Positions 33,963 to 43,194 of a stretch of DNA of 64,000 bases are shown here, one piece after another. The first letter of the stretch is position 1. The number at the start of each line of letters is the position of its first letter. Below the pieces are notes generated by a model that saw nothing but the letters and a program-made list of their open reading frames with translations, did no database searches and was not told the DNA's origin. The translations under genes and the position numbers were made by a program. Origin of the DNA: Spongiactinospora sp. TRM90649 (GTDB taxonomy: Bacteria; Actinomycetota; Actinomycetes; Streptosporangiales; Streptosporangiaceae); contig NZ_JARLTC010000010.1 in assembly GCF_029382225.1 (NCBI RefSeq), positions 209,851-273,850 on the forward strand, in the 5' to 3' direction.

Positions 33963-36377
33963 TCAGAGCCCGCAGACCTCGTCGAGGTCCTTGGCGCCCT
34001 GGCCGTTCTTGGTCGGCGTCTGCGTGGGCGTCGCGGCCTTGTCCGGCGTCGGGGTGTCGGACGGGCGGGGCGACTCGGTGACGCCGGGCGACGTCGTGAC
34101 GTTCGCCGCCAAGGCCCGGCGGGGCTGCGTGGAGTTGCGCAGCGACGTGGCCACCGTGCGCCGCAGCTTGACCCAGTCCACATTGCCCGGCCAGAACGCC
34201 GGAGGCACGAACTGGGTGCTGGTGATCTTGGCGCCTCTGACCTTCAGCGCCAGCTCCGCCAGGTGTTCGAGCAGCTCGCGGGGGATGTCGGTGCTGGCCA
34301 GCCGCTTGGTGGCGCTGGCGATCTTGTTGAAGTTGGCGAGCACCACGCTGGGGGTCGCCTGCTGGGCGAACGCCCCGATGACACATCGCTGGCGGGCCAT
34401 CCGGGAGTAGTCGTCGCTGTCCACCCGGGAGCGGCCGTACCAGAGCGTCTCCTCGCCGGAGAGCCTGCGGTAACCGGCCTTGATGGTGCCCGCGGTGCCG
34501 AAGTGGCCGCCCCACTTGATGTCCTGCTGGACGCGGATCTTCAGGCCGCCGATGGCGTCCACCAGGTCGGCGAAGCCGTACATGTTGACCAGCGCGTAGT
34601 AGTCGATCTTGAAGCCCAGGGTGTGCCCGATCGCCTCCTTCAGCGCGCGGGGGCCCTGGTGCTTGGCGCCCATGATCTGCGGGTTGTCCTCGGCGTACTG
34701 CCAGACCTCGTTGAGCAGGCCGCCGTTGGGCTGCTCGGCCAGGAAGCCGTTCGGGAACTGCCTGGCGAGCGCGGTGCCCGGGGGGAACCGTACGTGCTGC
34801 AGGTTGCGGGGCAGGCTGAACATCACCGTGTTGCCGGTCTTCACGTGCACGCTGGCCACGGTCATGCTGTCGGTGCGCACACCGGTCCGGTTGCCCGCCG
34901 CGTCACCGCCGACCAGCAGGAAGTTCACCCGCTCCCGGCCGTTCCACGGGTCCTCCTCCTTGATCGGCACGGTGGTGCCCTCGTGGTTGGACCGGAAGAT
35001 CGAGTTCACGGTTTCGCGGGCCTCGATGACGGTGCCGGCGACGAGCGCGAACGGCGTGATCACCGTCACGCACAGCACGCCCACGGCGATGCCGGACACG
35101 ATCTGGCCGCCGCTGTTGAGCCGGTCGGGCTTGAGCGTGATGTAGGAGAACAGCACCAGCAGGAACCAGGCGAGCGCGCCGACCCCGGCCAGTACGGAGG
35201 CGGTCAGCAGGGTGCTGTCGCGGACGGCGAGTCCGGGGTTGTGCCAGGTGGCGATGCCGAAGGCCAGGCCGCCGAGCAGCACCAGCACGAAGGCGCCGAG
35301 CAGGATGTATCCGGGGCGGCGCCGTCCGGCGCGCAGGTGCGCGGCACCCGGCAGCAGGGCCGAGATCCCGGTCCAGCCGATGACCGAAGCGGCGCTCATC
35401 CGCCTGGCGAACTTGGGCCCCCCACCCGACCGCGACCGGCCGCCCCCACCGGTCCCGCCGGGTCCCCCCGGACGGCCAGGCCCACCGCCTCCCGGCCCCT
35501 CCGGCCCACCGGGGTGGCCGTCATCGGCCCCCTGCCCGCGCGGACGCCCAGGACCACCGGGCCGGCCCGAGCCGCTCCCGGGCCCTTCCGGCCCACTGGG
35601 GTGTGAGTGGCCGTGGCCGTCATCGGCCCCCTGGCCGCGTGAGCGTCCAGATCCGCCGGGCCCTCGCCCAGAGCCGCTTCCCGGTCCTTCCGGGCCGCCG
35701 GGGTGTGAGTGGCCGTCATCGGCCGTGCCGTCCGCTCCCCGGGCGCGTGGGCGGGCGGAGGCTTCGGGGTGTGAACGTTCCATGGCGTCCGGGCCGCCGC
35801 CGTAGGGGCCCGCGGAGCCGGTACGGGCGTTGGGGTGCTCGCGGGTGGCGTCGCCGTCCCGGACGGCCTGGCCGTCCTGGCCGGGGCGCGCGCCCGGGGC
35901 GTCGTCCGGTCCATCGCCGGGCGCGTCCCGGCGCGCCGGTCCGCGTCCCGGGGGCGGCGGACGGCGGCGCTTGGAGCCGCCAGAGGAGCCTTCCGGACGG
36001 CGCACTCGCCGCGTCCGCGGCTCCGCGGACTCGTTCTCGCCGCCGTTCCAGGGCTCGGAGGAGGCCTCCCAGGTGGTGGGAGTGGAGGCGGCGTGGGGGG
36101 CGTCGTGCCCGCCGGGGGGCGTGGCGCCGACCGCCCACATGGTGCCGGTGGCCGGTGCGTCCGTGGGCCCGTTCCCGGCCGGCGGCCGGTCCTGGTCGGC
36201 CCCGTCGCTCGGGGTCACGCGGAACTCGCCCGTGTGCGGGGGAGAAGCGCCCTGGTCGGGGGGCGGGGGGCCGGGAGCCGGGCGGGGACGACGCTGCTGG
36301 CCGGAGGCAGAACCGCGCCGGGGGCGTCGTTTCCCGCCGCCGTTCGCGGGATCCCCCGATGACTGCCCATGGCGCAT
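33963..36377 (-). CDS. LytR-CpsA-Psr (LCP) family wall-polymer ligase with long disordered N-terminus
   Basis: 804 residues from ATG 36377 (GTG 36383 is an equally good start with GAGGGAG upstream). Residues 1-340 are low-complexity (Gly, Pro, Arg, Asp) and predicted cytoplasmic. Four membrane segments follow (about 345-500), then the LCP domain: NFLLVGGDAAGNRTGVRTDS with the phosphate-binding Arg/Asp, SLPRNLQHV, and YYALVNMYGFADLVDAIGG. LCP enzymes move phosphoglycopolymers from a lipid carrier to peptidoglycan, or to protein. With a nonulosonate-polymer cluster 28 kb away it could attach such a polymer, but there is no direct link. The multi-span membrane region before the LCP domain is longer than the usual single anchor. 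Confidence 0.9.
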   Translation of the reverse strand: MRHGQSSGDPANGGGKRRPRRGSASGQQRRPRPAPGPPPPDQGASPPHTGEFRVTPSDGADQDRPPAGNGPTDAPATGTMWAVGATPPGGHDAPHAASTPTTWEASSEPWNGGENESAEPRTRRVRRPEGSSGGSKRRRPPPPGRGPARRDAPGDGPDDAPGARPGQDGQAVRDGDATREHPNARTGSAGPYGGGPDAMERSHPEASARPRARGADGTADDGHSHPGGPEGPGSGSGRGPGGSGRSRGQGADDGHGHSHPSGPEGPGSGSGRPGGPGRPRGQGADDGHPGGPEGPGGGGPGRPGGPGGTGGGGRSRSGGGPKFARRMSAASVIGWTGISALLPGAAHLRAGRRRPGYILLGAFVLVLLGGLAFGIATWHNPGLAVRDSTLLTASVLAGVGALAWFLLVLFSYITLKPDRLNSGGQIVSGIAVGVLCVTVITPFALVAGTVIEARETVNSIFRSNHEGTTVPIKEEDPWNGRERVNFLLVGGDAAGNRTGVRTDSMTVASVHVKTGNTVMFSLPRNLQHVRFPPGTALARQFPNGFLAEQPNGGLLNEVWQYAEDNPQIMGAKHQGPRALKEAIGHTLGFKIDYYALVNMYGFADLVDAIGGLKIRVQQDIKWGGHFGTAGTIKAGYRRLSGEETLWYGRSRVDSDDYSRMARQRCVIGAFAQQATPSVVLANFNKIASATKRLASTDIPRELLEHLAELALKVRGAKITSTQFVPPAFWPGNVDWVKLRRTVATSLRNSTQPRRALAANVTTSPGVTESPRPSDTPTPDKAATPTQTPTKNGQGAKDLDEVCGL
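35430..35715 (-). repeat. Imperfect Gly/Pro-rich tandem repeats in the LCP gene
   Basis: Three units of roughly 30 codons repeat the pattern HPxGPEGPGSGSGR followed by RGQGADDGH. Boundaries fall near 35620 and 35520. Repeats of this kind expand and contract easily and explain the extra-long N-terminal tail. Confidence 0.75.
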
Positions 36378-36569
36378 CGTCACACCGCTCCCTCGTCCGT
36401 CATGTGATCCAGGCGTGGCCACCGGCCCGGCCGGGCCGGTGGCGGTCAGGCGATTGACCAGGCCAAACCTGTCTTTGGTCCCCCGTTGTACGGGAATTGC
36501 CCAGGATTCTACGCCCCATACCTGGACAACACCGACAGATGGCCAACCACCAATGAATAGCCCATTAAT

Positions 36570-38354
36570 CTACGACGTAGTGTTTGAGGGCGCTAGCCAT
36601 GTGTTGCATTGGTACGCCTTGTTCTTCTCGTAGCCCTGCCTGAACCACCGCCCGTTGTTCGGCGGCGACCCGTGATCGCGGGGCCTGCCGGGCCAGTCGC
36701 CCACCCGGGAGTGGAAGTAGTACAGGATCTGGCGGCGTGACGCCGGCACCGGGTAGGTCGCCGAGGCGGCCCGCATGAACATCCCGGCGAAGCACGTGGC
36801 CTGCAGCTCGAACCGCCTGCTCAGCGCCAGCCGTCCGCTGGAGCTGGAGGAGTCCAGGCTCTGCCGCCAGTACGAGTCGCCCAGCCCCGACAACTGCTGG
36901 ACATGGTGGCCGTACTCGTGGGCCATCATGCTGATGATCGCGCCGTGCCACGGGGTGGCCTGGCCGTAGCCCTGGGAGCTGCCGGAGCCGCGCGACATCG
37001 CCGAGGTGGAGGCGTAGATCGTGGTGTTGCGCGGGCAGTAGTAGGGCACGATGCTCCCCGGCGAGGGATAGTCACCGCACGCGCCCCTGCCCGCCCTTGA
37101 GGCGATGGCGTAGCCGGGACGATGCCAGTCGATGCCCTGGCCTTCCAGGACCGGCGACCATACTTTGTCAAGGCAGCGGGACGTCTTCAGGATCAGCGCC
37201 TTGAGCTGGGCGTGGTCGTAGATGCTGGCCGACCCCCCGGGGCAGTCCACCTTGGCTAGCGCGCCCGCCCGGTAGACGCTGTTGTTCCGCAGCGACCGGT
37301 TGGCGGCGGGGCGCCGGGTCTGCGTCTGCTGCTGCCGCGAGTCGTCGTTCTCCTCGCGGGTTGAGGATCTCGTCGGCTTGCGGGTCGGGCGGTCGGTGTC
37401 GTCCGCGCTGGGCGGGGTGTAGGTGGGCAGGGCGATCGGGGACGTCGAGTCGTCGCCGACGGAGTTGACCAGCGCGGCGATCACGATGAAGAGGACGAAG
37501 AGGCCCGCGATCCCGCCGAGGATCCCGGCGACCACGGCCAGGCCGCTGCCCTTCCCGCGCCGGTTGCCCTGGTGGTAACGGGGCGGCGGATAGGGCGGGC
37601 CGCCGTACGGGCCGGGAGGTCCCGGACGGCGATGCGGCGGCGGAGGCTGCTGATAGGGCCCGCCACCGGGCCGCCCGTACGGCGGCGGCCCGCCCTGCGG
37701 AGGCGGCGGATATCCAGGGCCGCCCTGAGACGGCGGCGGATAGGCCCCGGGCGGCGGCGCGGGATACCCCGCCCCCGGAGGCGGCGGATAACCTCCCGAT
37801 CCCGGCACGGCGGCCGGGTGGCCGGAGGAGTGTCCCGTTCCTCCGAATGGCGGGGGAAACTCCGGCCCCGACGCGGGGTATCCCGGCCCTGGAGGCGGCG
37901 GGTAACCGCTCGGCTCGCCGTGTCGCGTGGGGTAGCCGGGCGATCCGTATCCGTATCCGTATCCGTATCCGTATCCGTGTCCGGGGCCGGATGGCGGGTA
38001 GTCGCCCGATGCCGGGGGCGGTGGGGGATAGGAGGCCGGGGGGTGACCGGTTCCGGCGGGCGGTGGGGGGTATTCCGGTCTGGGGGTGGGTGGCGGGTAT
38101 CCGTGTCCTCCAGGGGGAGGCGACGGGGGGTATCCGGTCGCTCCGCCAGGGGCCGGATGTCCGGTGGGAGGCGGGGGATGGCCGGTGCCCGCCGGGCCGT
38201 ATCCGCCGCCTTGTCCGCCGACCGCCCCCGCGTCCGGTGCGTCACCGGGGCCGTAGAGGCGGGTGTGCCGGTGCTCGCCGTCCGCGCCTTCGCCGGGCTG
38301 ATGTGGCGGTGGAGACGAGGGAGGCGGTGGAGGATACTGTCCGTTGACTGCCAA
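36570..38354 (-). CDS. Neutral zinc metallopeptidase (YpfJ family) with proline-rich tail
   Basis: 594 residues from TTG 38354 (GGGGGAG upstream). Residues 1-255 are Pro/Gly/Tyr-rich; one membrane segment (about 265-290) is followed by a Ser/Thr-rich linker and the peptidase domain (about 355-594) with HEYGHH in MMAHEYGHHVQQLSG. The domain is PF04228, putative neutral zinc peptidases of unknown substrate. Topology puts the catalytic domain outside. Cysteines in KVDCPGG, RCLDK, ACGDY, YYCPR, TCFAG and QCNTW could form disulphides. Why two adjacent genes both carry long low-complexity tails is unexplained. Confidence 0.88.
   Translation of the reverse strand: MAVNGQYPPPPPSSPPPHQPGEGADGEHRHTRLYGPGDAPDAGAVGGQGGGYGPAGTGHPPPPTGHPAPGGATGYPPSPPPGGHGYPPPTPRPEYPPPPAGTGHPPASYPPPPPASGDYPPSGPGHGYGYGYGYGYGSPGYPTRHGEPSGYPPPPGPGYPASGPEFPPPFGGTGHSSGHPAAVPGSGGYPPPPGAGYPAPPPGAYPPPSQGGPGYPPPPQGGPPPYGRPGGGPYQQPPPPHRRPGPPGPYGGPPYPPPRYHQGNRRGKGSGLAVVAGILGGIAGLFVLFIVIAALVNSVGDDSTSPIALPTYTPPSADDTDRPTRKPTRSSTREENDDSRQQQTQTRRPAANRSLRNNSVYRAGALAKVDCPGGSASIYDHAQLKALILKTSRCLDKVWSPVLEGQGIDWHRPGYAIASRAGRGACGDYPSPGSIVPYYCPRNTTIYASTSAMSRGSGSSQGYGQATPWHGAIISMMAHEYGHHVQQLSGLGDSYWRQSLDSSSSSGRLALSRRFELQATCFAGMFMRAASATYPVPASRRQILYYFHSRVGDWPGRPRDHGSPPNNGRWFRQGYEKNKAYQCNTWLAPSNTTS
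37945..37980 (-). repeat. Hexanucleotide microsatellite (CCGTAT)5 plus one variant unit
   Basis: Five perfect CCGTAT units and one CCGTGT unit encode alternating Gly-Tyr in the tail of the zinc peptidase. The unit length keeps frame, so slippage would change tail length without breaking the gene. Confidence 0.95.
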
Positions 38355-38544
38355 GCTGTCTCCCCCTTACCCCGATTGTCCGACCCTGGCCTCGCAAGCC
38401 GGACCTTTACCAAATTTGGGGCAGAAGCATACTGATTTATCACCCGTCACGGATGTAGCCCTGATCGGTTACGCAGGGAAATCACACGAGGTGATCTCCG
38501 CAATGTGCAGGACCGATCCGGTTCCGGTGTCCTAGCTTCGAAGC

Positions 38545-39414
38545 ATGAATCTGCAGCAGCTCCGCTACGTGGTGGCGACGGCGGAGCACCGCACCATGAC
38601 AGACGCCGCCAGATCGCTCTACATCGCGCAACCTGCGCTTTCCCGTGCGATCCGGGACTTGGAGCGTGAACTCGGAATGACCCTGTTCGCGCGCTCCGGC
38701 CGTGGCGTGGTCGTCACGGCCCAGGGGCGCCGGGTCGTCAAACTCGCAAGGGAGGCATTAGACGCGGTACATGAGATCGAGTCGCTCGCCGGTCACGGCC
38801 GCTCGGCCGACACGGAGCTCCGGATCGCCTCGACCCCGACACTGGAGCCGGGGCTCGCCGGGCGGCTGCTGCCCGCGTACAACGAGCGGAACCCCGCCGT
38901 GCGCGTGCACATCGTGCGCTGCGACGGCCGCGACGCCGTGGTGAGCGCCATCAGGGACCAGCGGGCCGATCTTGGCCTGACCGACCTGCCGGTCCCGACC
39001 GACCTGATCAGTCATCCGCTGGAGCGCCAGGAGATCGTGCTCATCTCGGCTCCCGGCCTGGAACTCCCCGACACGGTGCCGATGGCCCGGCTGACCGGTA
39101 TGCGGCTGGTGCTCCCTCCCAAGGGCAGCACCCGGCGCAGGGAGTTCGACGCGATGTTCGCCAAGTTCGGCGTGCGGCCGGTGACCGCAGCCGAGACCGA
39201 CGAACGCGGCGGTGCGATGGCTCAAGTCCGTGCGGGAGTGGGTTCCCTGCTCGGTTACCGGGCGATGACGGAGACGGCGCTGCGGGCCGGGCTGGTGATC
39301 CGGTCGTTGGACCCACCCGTCAGGCGGGTGATCGCCATCGTGCACGCCCGTCGTCGCCTCCCGCTGATCGTCCAGGACTTCCTGACGCTCGCCGAGGGAG
39401 GCACCGCGGCCTAG
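38545..39414 (+). CDS. LysR-family transcriptional regulator
   Basis: 289 residues from ATG 38545. TAGCTT (38533-38538) ends six bases before the ATG and there is no Shine-Dalgarno sequence, so a leaderless mRNA is likely. Helix-turn-helix at residues 1-60 (RTMTDAARSLYIAQPALSRA), then a two-lobe LysR substrate domain. It is divergent from the zinc peptidase gene 190 bases away, the usual position for a LysR target, but the target family gives no clue to the effector. Confidence 0.9.
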   Translation: MNLQQLRYVVATAEHRTMTDAARSLYIAQPALSRAIRDLERELGMTLFARSGRGVVVTAQGRRVVKLAREALDAVHEIESLAGHGRSADTELRIASTPTLEPGLAGRLLPAYNERNPAVRVHIVRCDGRDAVVSAIRDQRADLGLTDLPVPTDLISHPLERQEIVLISAPGLELPDTVPMARLTGMRLVLPPKGSTRRREFDAMFAKFGVRPVTAAETDERGGAMAQVRAGVGSLLGYRAMTETALRAGLVIRSLDPPVRRVIAIVHARRRLPLIVQDFLTLAEGGTAA

Positions 39415-39467
39415 AGCCGCGTCGTCCAGTCAGCCGGGAGCGTTCCAAGCGCTCACGACATTCGAAA

Positions 39468-39497
39468 GCCGGTGCCGGGTGGGGCGGCACCGCCGGC
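39468..39497. terminator. Possible terminator hairpin
   Basis: GCCGGTGCC can pair with GGCACC-GCC-GGC across a nine-base loop with a small bulge, between the convergent LysR and histidine kinase genes. The remaining 150 bases to 39647 hold no clear feature. Confidence 0.4.
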
Positions 39498-39647
39498 GGC
39501 TCCGCTCCGAGGTGACGATTCCCTCAGTGGGCGTAGAGCATGACACCCTGCGAGCGGCCCACGTGGCCGCCAGGCGCCCGTACGGGCGATCCGCGGCCCG
39601 GGGAACCTCGGCGTTCCCGTCCAGGCCCGCGTTCTCCTCCAGCGACT

Positions 39648-41138
39648 TCAGCGTCCTCCGGCCGGGCCCGTGCGCGTCCGGGGACGGCGCACGCCCTCCG
39701 GCGGGCTCGACTCCGGCCCCGTGGGCGGGGCCGCGCTCAGCGGGAGCCGTACCACCGCGCGCAGGCCGGGCGTCTCTCCCGGCGGGTCGCCGTGCTGAAG
39801 CCCGGCGTCCTCCAGATGGACGCTCCCGTCGTGGGCGCGGACGGTCTCCCGGACGATCGCCAGGCCCAGGCCCGCGCCGCCCTCGTCGCGGCTGCGGGCG
39901 CTGTCCAGGCGGGTGAAACGGTCGAAGACGCGCTCGCGATCGGCCTCGGGGATGCCCGGCCCGTCGTCCGTCACGGTCAGGACGGCCGCCGCGCCCTCGG
40001 GCCGCAGCCGCACCGTCACCACGGAGCGGGCGTGGCGCACCGCGTTGTCCACCAGGTTGGTCAGCACCCGGCCCAGGTCCAGGGCGTCACCGGTGACGAA
40101 GACCGGGCCGGGAGGCACCTCGCAGGCGACCGTCATCGGGTTGTCGGCGTAGCGTTCGACGCCCTGGCGCACCAGTTCGTCGAGTTCGACCGGTTCACGC
40201 CGGGCCGGGATGCCGCCGCGCTCGTCCAGGCGGGCCAGCGCCAGCAGGTCCTCGGCCAGGCGGGACAGGCGCATGGCGTCTTCCAGCACGCCCTCGGCGG
40301 TCTCGCGCCACTCCTGGCCCTCGGGGTGCCCGAGGGCGACCTCCAGTTGCAGGCGGATGCTGGCCAGCGGACTGCGCAGCTCGTGGGCGGCGTCGGAGAC
40401 CAGGGACCGCTGGCGGGCGTCGGCGGCCTCCAGCCGGGCGAGCATGTCGTTGAGGGTCCTGGCCAGGCTGTGCACCTCGTCGTGGGCCTCGGGGACCGGC
40501 AGCCGCCGGGCGCGGGCCGTACCGGTGATCTCGGCCGCGCCCCGGCGCAGCGCGGAGATGGGCCGCAGCGTGCCGCCGACGATCATCCAGCTCACCGCGG
40601 CCAGCAGCACCACCAGCAGGGGGGTGCCGAACAGCAGCACCTGCGCGGCGGCGGCCAGGGTCTTCTCCACCTCGGCGTAGGAGCGGGCGGCGATCACCAC
40701 CTGGCCATGGTCGGCGGCGCGGGCCACGACCCGCAGCCGCCCGGGGATGCCGTACGGCCGGCCGTCCAGGTAGCGCGCCTGATCGGACCGGATCGCCTCG
40801 GCCCGCTCCTGACGGCCGAGCAGCGGCACCAGCCGGTCGGTGCCGATGGTGGCGTGCACGATCCGGCCGCCGGAGTCGATCACCTGGATCAGCGTGCCGT
40901 CGGGGTTGCTCAGCTCCAGGGGCAGGCGCCCGGCGTCGGCGTCGGCGCGGACCCGGTCGGCCCGCCGCATGGCCGACTCGTCGATGGTCGCCGTCAGCGA
41001 CCGGTCGAGGACGCCGATGAGCACCCACGCCGAGGCGGCGAGCGCCGCGGCCAGCACCGCGGAGGCCGCGGCGGTGACCCGGAAGCGCACGCCCTTGCGC
41101 CGCCACCAGCGGGCGGCGGGCCACCGCTCAGCCGCCAT
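39648..41138 (-). CDS. HAMP-type sensor histidine kinase
   Basis: 496 residues from ATG 41138, overlapping the regulator gene's end by 11 bases. Two membrane segments (about 22-42 and 165-187) flank a sensor of about 120 residues; then HAMP, H-box SDAAHELRSPLASIRLQ, N-box NLVDNAVRHA, G1 DDGPGIPE and G2 GAGLGLAIVRE. It phosphorylates the OmpR-type regulator encoded just upstream. The divergent LolA-like/ABC operon is the natural target, so the signal may be envelope stress or a compound handled by that transporter. Confidence 0.93.
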   Translation of the reverse strand: MAAERWPAARWWRRKGVRFRVTAAASAVLAAALAASAWVLIGVLDRSLTATIDESAMRRADRVRADADAGRLPLELSNPDGTLIQVIDSGGRIVHATIGTDRLVPLLGRQERAEAIRSDQARYLDGRPYGIPGRLRVVARAADHGQVVIAARSYAEVEKTLAAAAQVLLFGTPLLVVLLAAVSWMIVGGTLRPISALRRGAAEITGTARARRLPVPEAHDEVHSLARTLNDMLARLEAADARQRSLVSDAAHELRSPLASIRLQLEVALGHPEGQEWRETAEGVLEDAMRLSRLAEDLLALARLDERGGIPARREPVELDELVRQGVERYADNPMTVACEVPPGPVFVTGDALDLGRVLTNLVDNAVRHARSVVTVRLRPEGAAAVLTVTDDGPGIPEADRERVFDRFTRLDSARSRDEGGAGLGLAIVRETVRAHDGSVHLEDAGLQHGDPPGETPGLRAVVRLPLSAAPPTGPESSPPEGVRRPRTRTGPAGGR

Positions 41139-41802
41139 CGCCGGCCAGCCGGTATCCGGCGCCGCGCACGGTCTGCAGCGCGGATCTGCCGAACGGGACG
41201 TCGACCTTGCGCCGCAGGTAGCCGACGTAGACCTCGACCACGTTGGGGTCGGTGTCGAAGGTGTCCCAGACGTGTTCGAGGATCTCGCTCTTGGAGACCA
41301 CCTCGTCGCGGTGCCGCAGCAGGAACTCCAGCAGGGCGAACTCACGCGGGGTCAGGTCGATCTCGGTGTCGCCCCGAGCGACCCGGCGGCGGGCCGGGTC
41401 GAGCTCCAGGTCGCCCGCGCTCAGCACGGCGGGACGGCGGCCCGCGCCGCGCCGCAGCAGGGCGCGCAGCCGGGCGACCAGCACCACGTAGGAGAACGGC
41501 TTGGTGAGGTAGTCGTCGGCGCCCAGGTCGAGGCCGTCGGCCATGTCGTACTCGCCGTCCTTGGCGGACAGCATCAGGATCGGCACCCAGTTCTCCTCGG
41601 CGCGCAGCGTCTTGCAGACGTTGTAGCCGGAGATCCTCGGCAGCATGATGTCCAGGACGACGACGTCGTATTCGCCCTGCCTGGCCATGTGCAGGCCGTC
41701 CTCGCCGTCGTGCGCGATGTCCACGGCGAAGCCCTCGGCCGAGAGCCCCCGTTGCAGCGCGGCGGCCATCCGTCGTTCGTCCTCGACCACGAGAACCCGC
41801 AT
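41128..41802 (-). CDS. OmpR-family response regulator
   Basis: 224 residues from ATG 41802. Receiver domain with VLVVEDERR, phospho-Asp in DVVVLDIMLPRISG, MLSAKDGE and YLTKPFSYVV, then winged helix (LTPREFALLEFLLRHRDEVV) and C-terminal TVRGAGYRL. All phosphorylation residues are intact. The 192-base divergent region upstream contains a phased array of CTGAGA/TCTCAG hexamers, the probable binding sites of this protein. Confidence 0.93.
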   Translation of the reverse strand: MRVLVVEDERRMAAALQRGLSAEGFAVDIAHDGEDGLHMARQGEYDVVVLDIMLPRISGYNVCKTLRAEENWVPILMLSAKDGEYDMADGLDLGADDYLTKPFSYVVLVARLRALLRRGAGRRPAVLSAGDLELDPARRRVARGDTEIDLTPREFALLEFLLRHRDEVVSKSEILEHVWDTFDTDPNVVEVYVGYLRRKVDVPFGRSALQTVRGAGYRLAGDGG

Positions 41803-41851
41803 CGGCCCGATCCTCCTTCGCGAGTGTGTCCTCCCATCCTGGTCAACGCAC

Positions 41852-41914
41852 CTGAGACCGGGCTGAGAGCGCTGAGACGGCTCTCAGGCTGAGACACCTC
41901 TCAGTGCGTCTCAG
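41852..41914. promoter_or_regulatory. Array of seven CTGAGA/TCTCAG operator hexamers
   Basis: CTGAGA occurs at 41852, 41863, 41872 and 41889, and its complement TCTCAG at 41882, 41899 and 41909. Start-to-start spacings are 11, 9, 10, 7, 10 and 10 bases, near one helical turn. It lies between the divergent two-component genes and the LolA-like/ABC operon. OmpR-family regulators bind as dimers to repeats with about this spacing, so cooperative binding by the regulator at 41128-41802 is likely. Confidence 0.75.
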
Positions 41915-41994
41915 CTTGGGCACAGCGACGAACCCGCAGTCTTCCATGTGTCCGGCCACCGTTCATGGCCGGGGACATACGGTTAAGGAGTGAT

Positions 41995-43194
41995 ATGTCG
42001 TCTAACGTTCACGACACGGGACCGCCGAGCCGGCCCCGTCAGGCACGAGGCCGCGCCGTGAGGTGGGGCGTCCCGATCGCCGCGCTGGCCGTGATCGCCG
42101 CCGCCGTGGGAACCGGGCCGGTCATCGCCGCGGTGCAGGGCGATCCGGCGCTGCCCGAGCGGACGGCCGAGCAACTGCTCGCCGACGTGGCCCGCTCCGG
42201 CCTCTCCGGCGGGATGCCGCCGATGTCGGGCACCGTCCTGCAGACCTCCTCCCTGGGGCTTCCGGCGCTGCCCGCGGGCACCACCGACCCCGCCTCGCCG
42301 CTGTCGCTGCTGAGCGGGGCGCACGAGGTCAAGGTCTGGTACGGCGGCGCCGACCGCCAGCGGATCGCGCTGCTCGGCAGGATGAGCGAGAGCAACCTGA
42401 TCAGGAACGGCGACCAGGTGTGGCTGTACGAGAGCTCCGGCAACACCGCGACCCGGCTGAAGATCGCCGACTCCCTGCTGCGCGAGCACGGGAACCTCGC
42501 GACGCCGCCGACGGCCAAGGCCGTGCCCACCGACCTGACCCCGCAGGCCTTCGCCGCGCAGGCGATCGACGCGATCGACGACCAGACCACGATCGGCGTC
42601 AGCAGCGACGTGAAGGTCGCCGACCGCCCGGCCTACCAGCTCACCCTCGCCCCCAAGTCGGCCGACTCCCTGGTCAAGGAGATCAGGATCGCGCTCGACG
42701 GTGAGAACCGCGTCCCGCTGCGCTTCCAGGTCTACGCCAAGGACTCCATCGAGCCCGCCTTCGAGTTCGGCTACACCTCGGTGACCTTCACCCCGCCCGC
42801 TCCGGAGAACTTCACATTCACCCCGCCCGCGGGCGCGAAGGTCCAGGAGCGGACGATCGGTGAGCGGGAGCTGGCCGAGGCCGCCAAGGGGCTGGGCGAG
42901 GACGACGCGCACGCCGGCTCCCTCCCTGAGGGGCTCACCGTCCAGGGCGACGGCTGGACCAGCGTCGCCGTCATGCGGGTGAGCCCGGGCGACCTGCAAG
43001 GCCGGGGCGGCGAGGGCGACGCGAACAACGTCGCCCAGTCGGTGCTGTCGGCGGCCAAGCAGGTCAGCGGCCCCTGGGGCAGCGGCAGGCTGGTGCGGAC
43101 CAAGCTGATCACCGTCCTGCTGACCGACGACGGCAGGATGCTGGCCGGCGCGGTCCGCCCGGAGGTCCTCTACGAGGCGGCCGGCCGGAAGTGA
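41995..43194 (+). CDS. LolA-like membrane-anchored envelope protein
   Basis: 399 residues from ATG 41995, preceded by AAGGAGTGAT. A membrane segment (about 25-50) anchors a large extracytoplasmic domain with the LolA/LppX-type half-barrel pattern (EVKVWYGGADRQRIAL, GDQVWLYESSGNTA, YQLTLAPKS, VPLRFQVYAKDS). In actinobacteria such proteins occur with ABC exporters and two-component systems; the fold binds lipids in LolA, LprG and LppX, and the sigma factor regulator RsiE-like DUF2092 proteins are related. The stop overlaps the ABC ATPase start (GTGA). A lipid-handling or sensing role is inferred. Confidence 0.75.
   Translation: MSSNVHDTGPPSRPRQARGRAVRWGVPIAALAVIAAAVGTGPVIAAVQGDPALPERTAEQLLADVARSGLSGGMPPMSGTVLQTSSLGLPALPAGTTDPASPLSLLSGAHEVKVWYGGADRQRIALLGRMSESNLIRNGDQVWLYESSGNTATRLKIADSLLREHGNLATPPTAKAVPTDLTPQAFAAQAIDAIDDQTTIGVSSDVKVADRPAYQLTLAPKSADSLVKEIRIALDGENRVPLRFQVYAKDSIEPAFEFGYTSVTFTPPAPENFTFTPPAGAKVQERTIGERELAEAAKGLGEDDAHAGSLPEGLTVQGDGWTSVAVMRVSPGDLQGRGGEGDANNVAQSVLSAAKQVSGPWGSGRLVRTKLITVLLTDDGRMLAGAVRPEVLYEAAGRK

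Noticed and set aside
35430..38350. Dense short repeats that could suggest a CRISPR or other repeat array
   Set aside because: The repeats are irregular, GC-rich and in frame with Gly/Pro-rich tails of two coding sequences; no constant repeat-spacer pattern.
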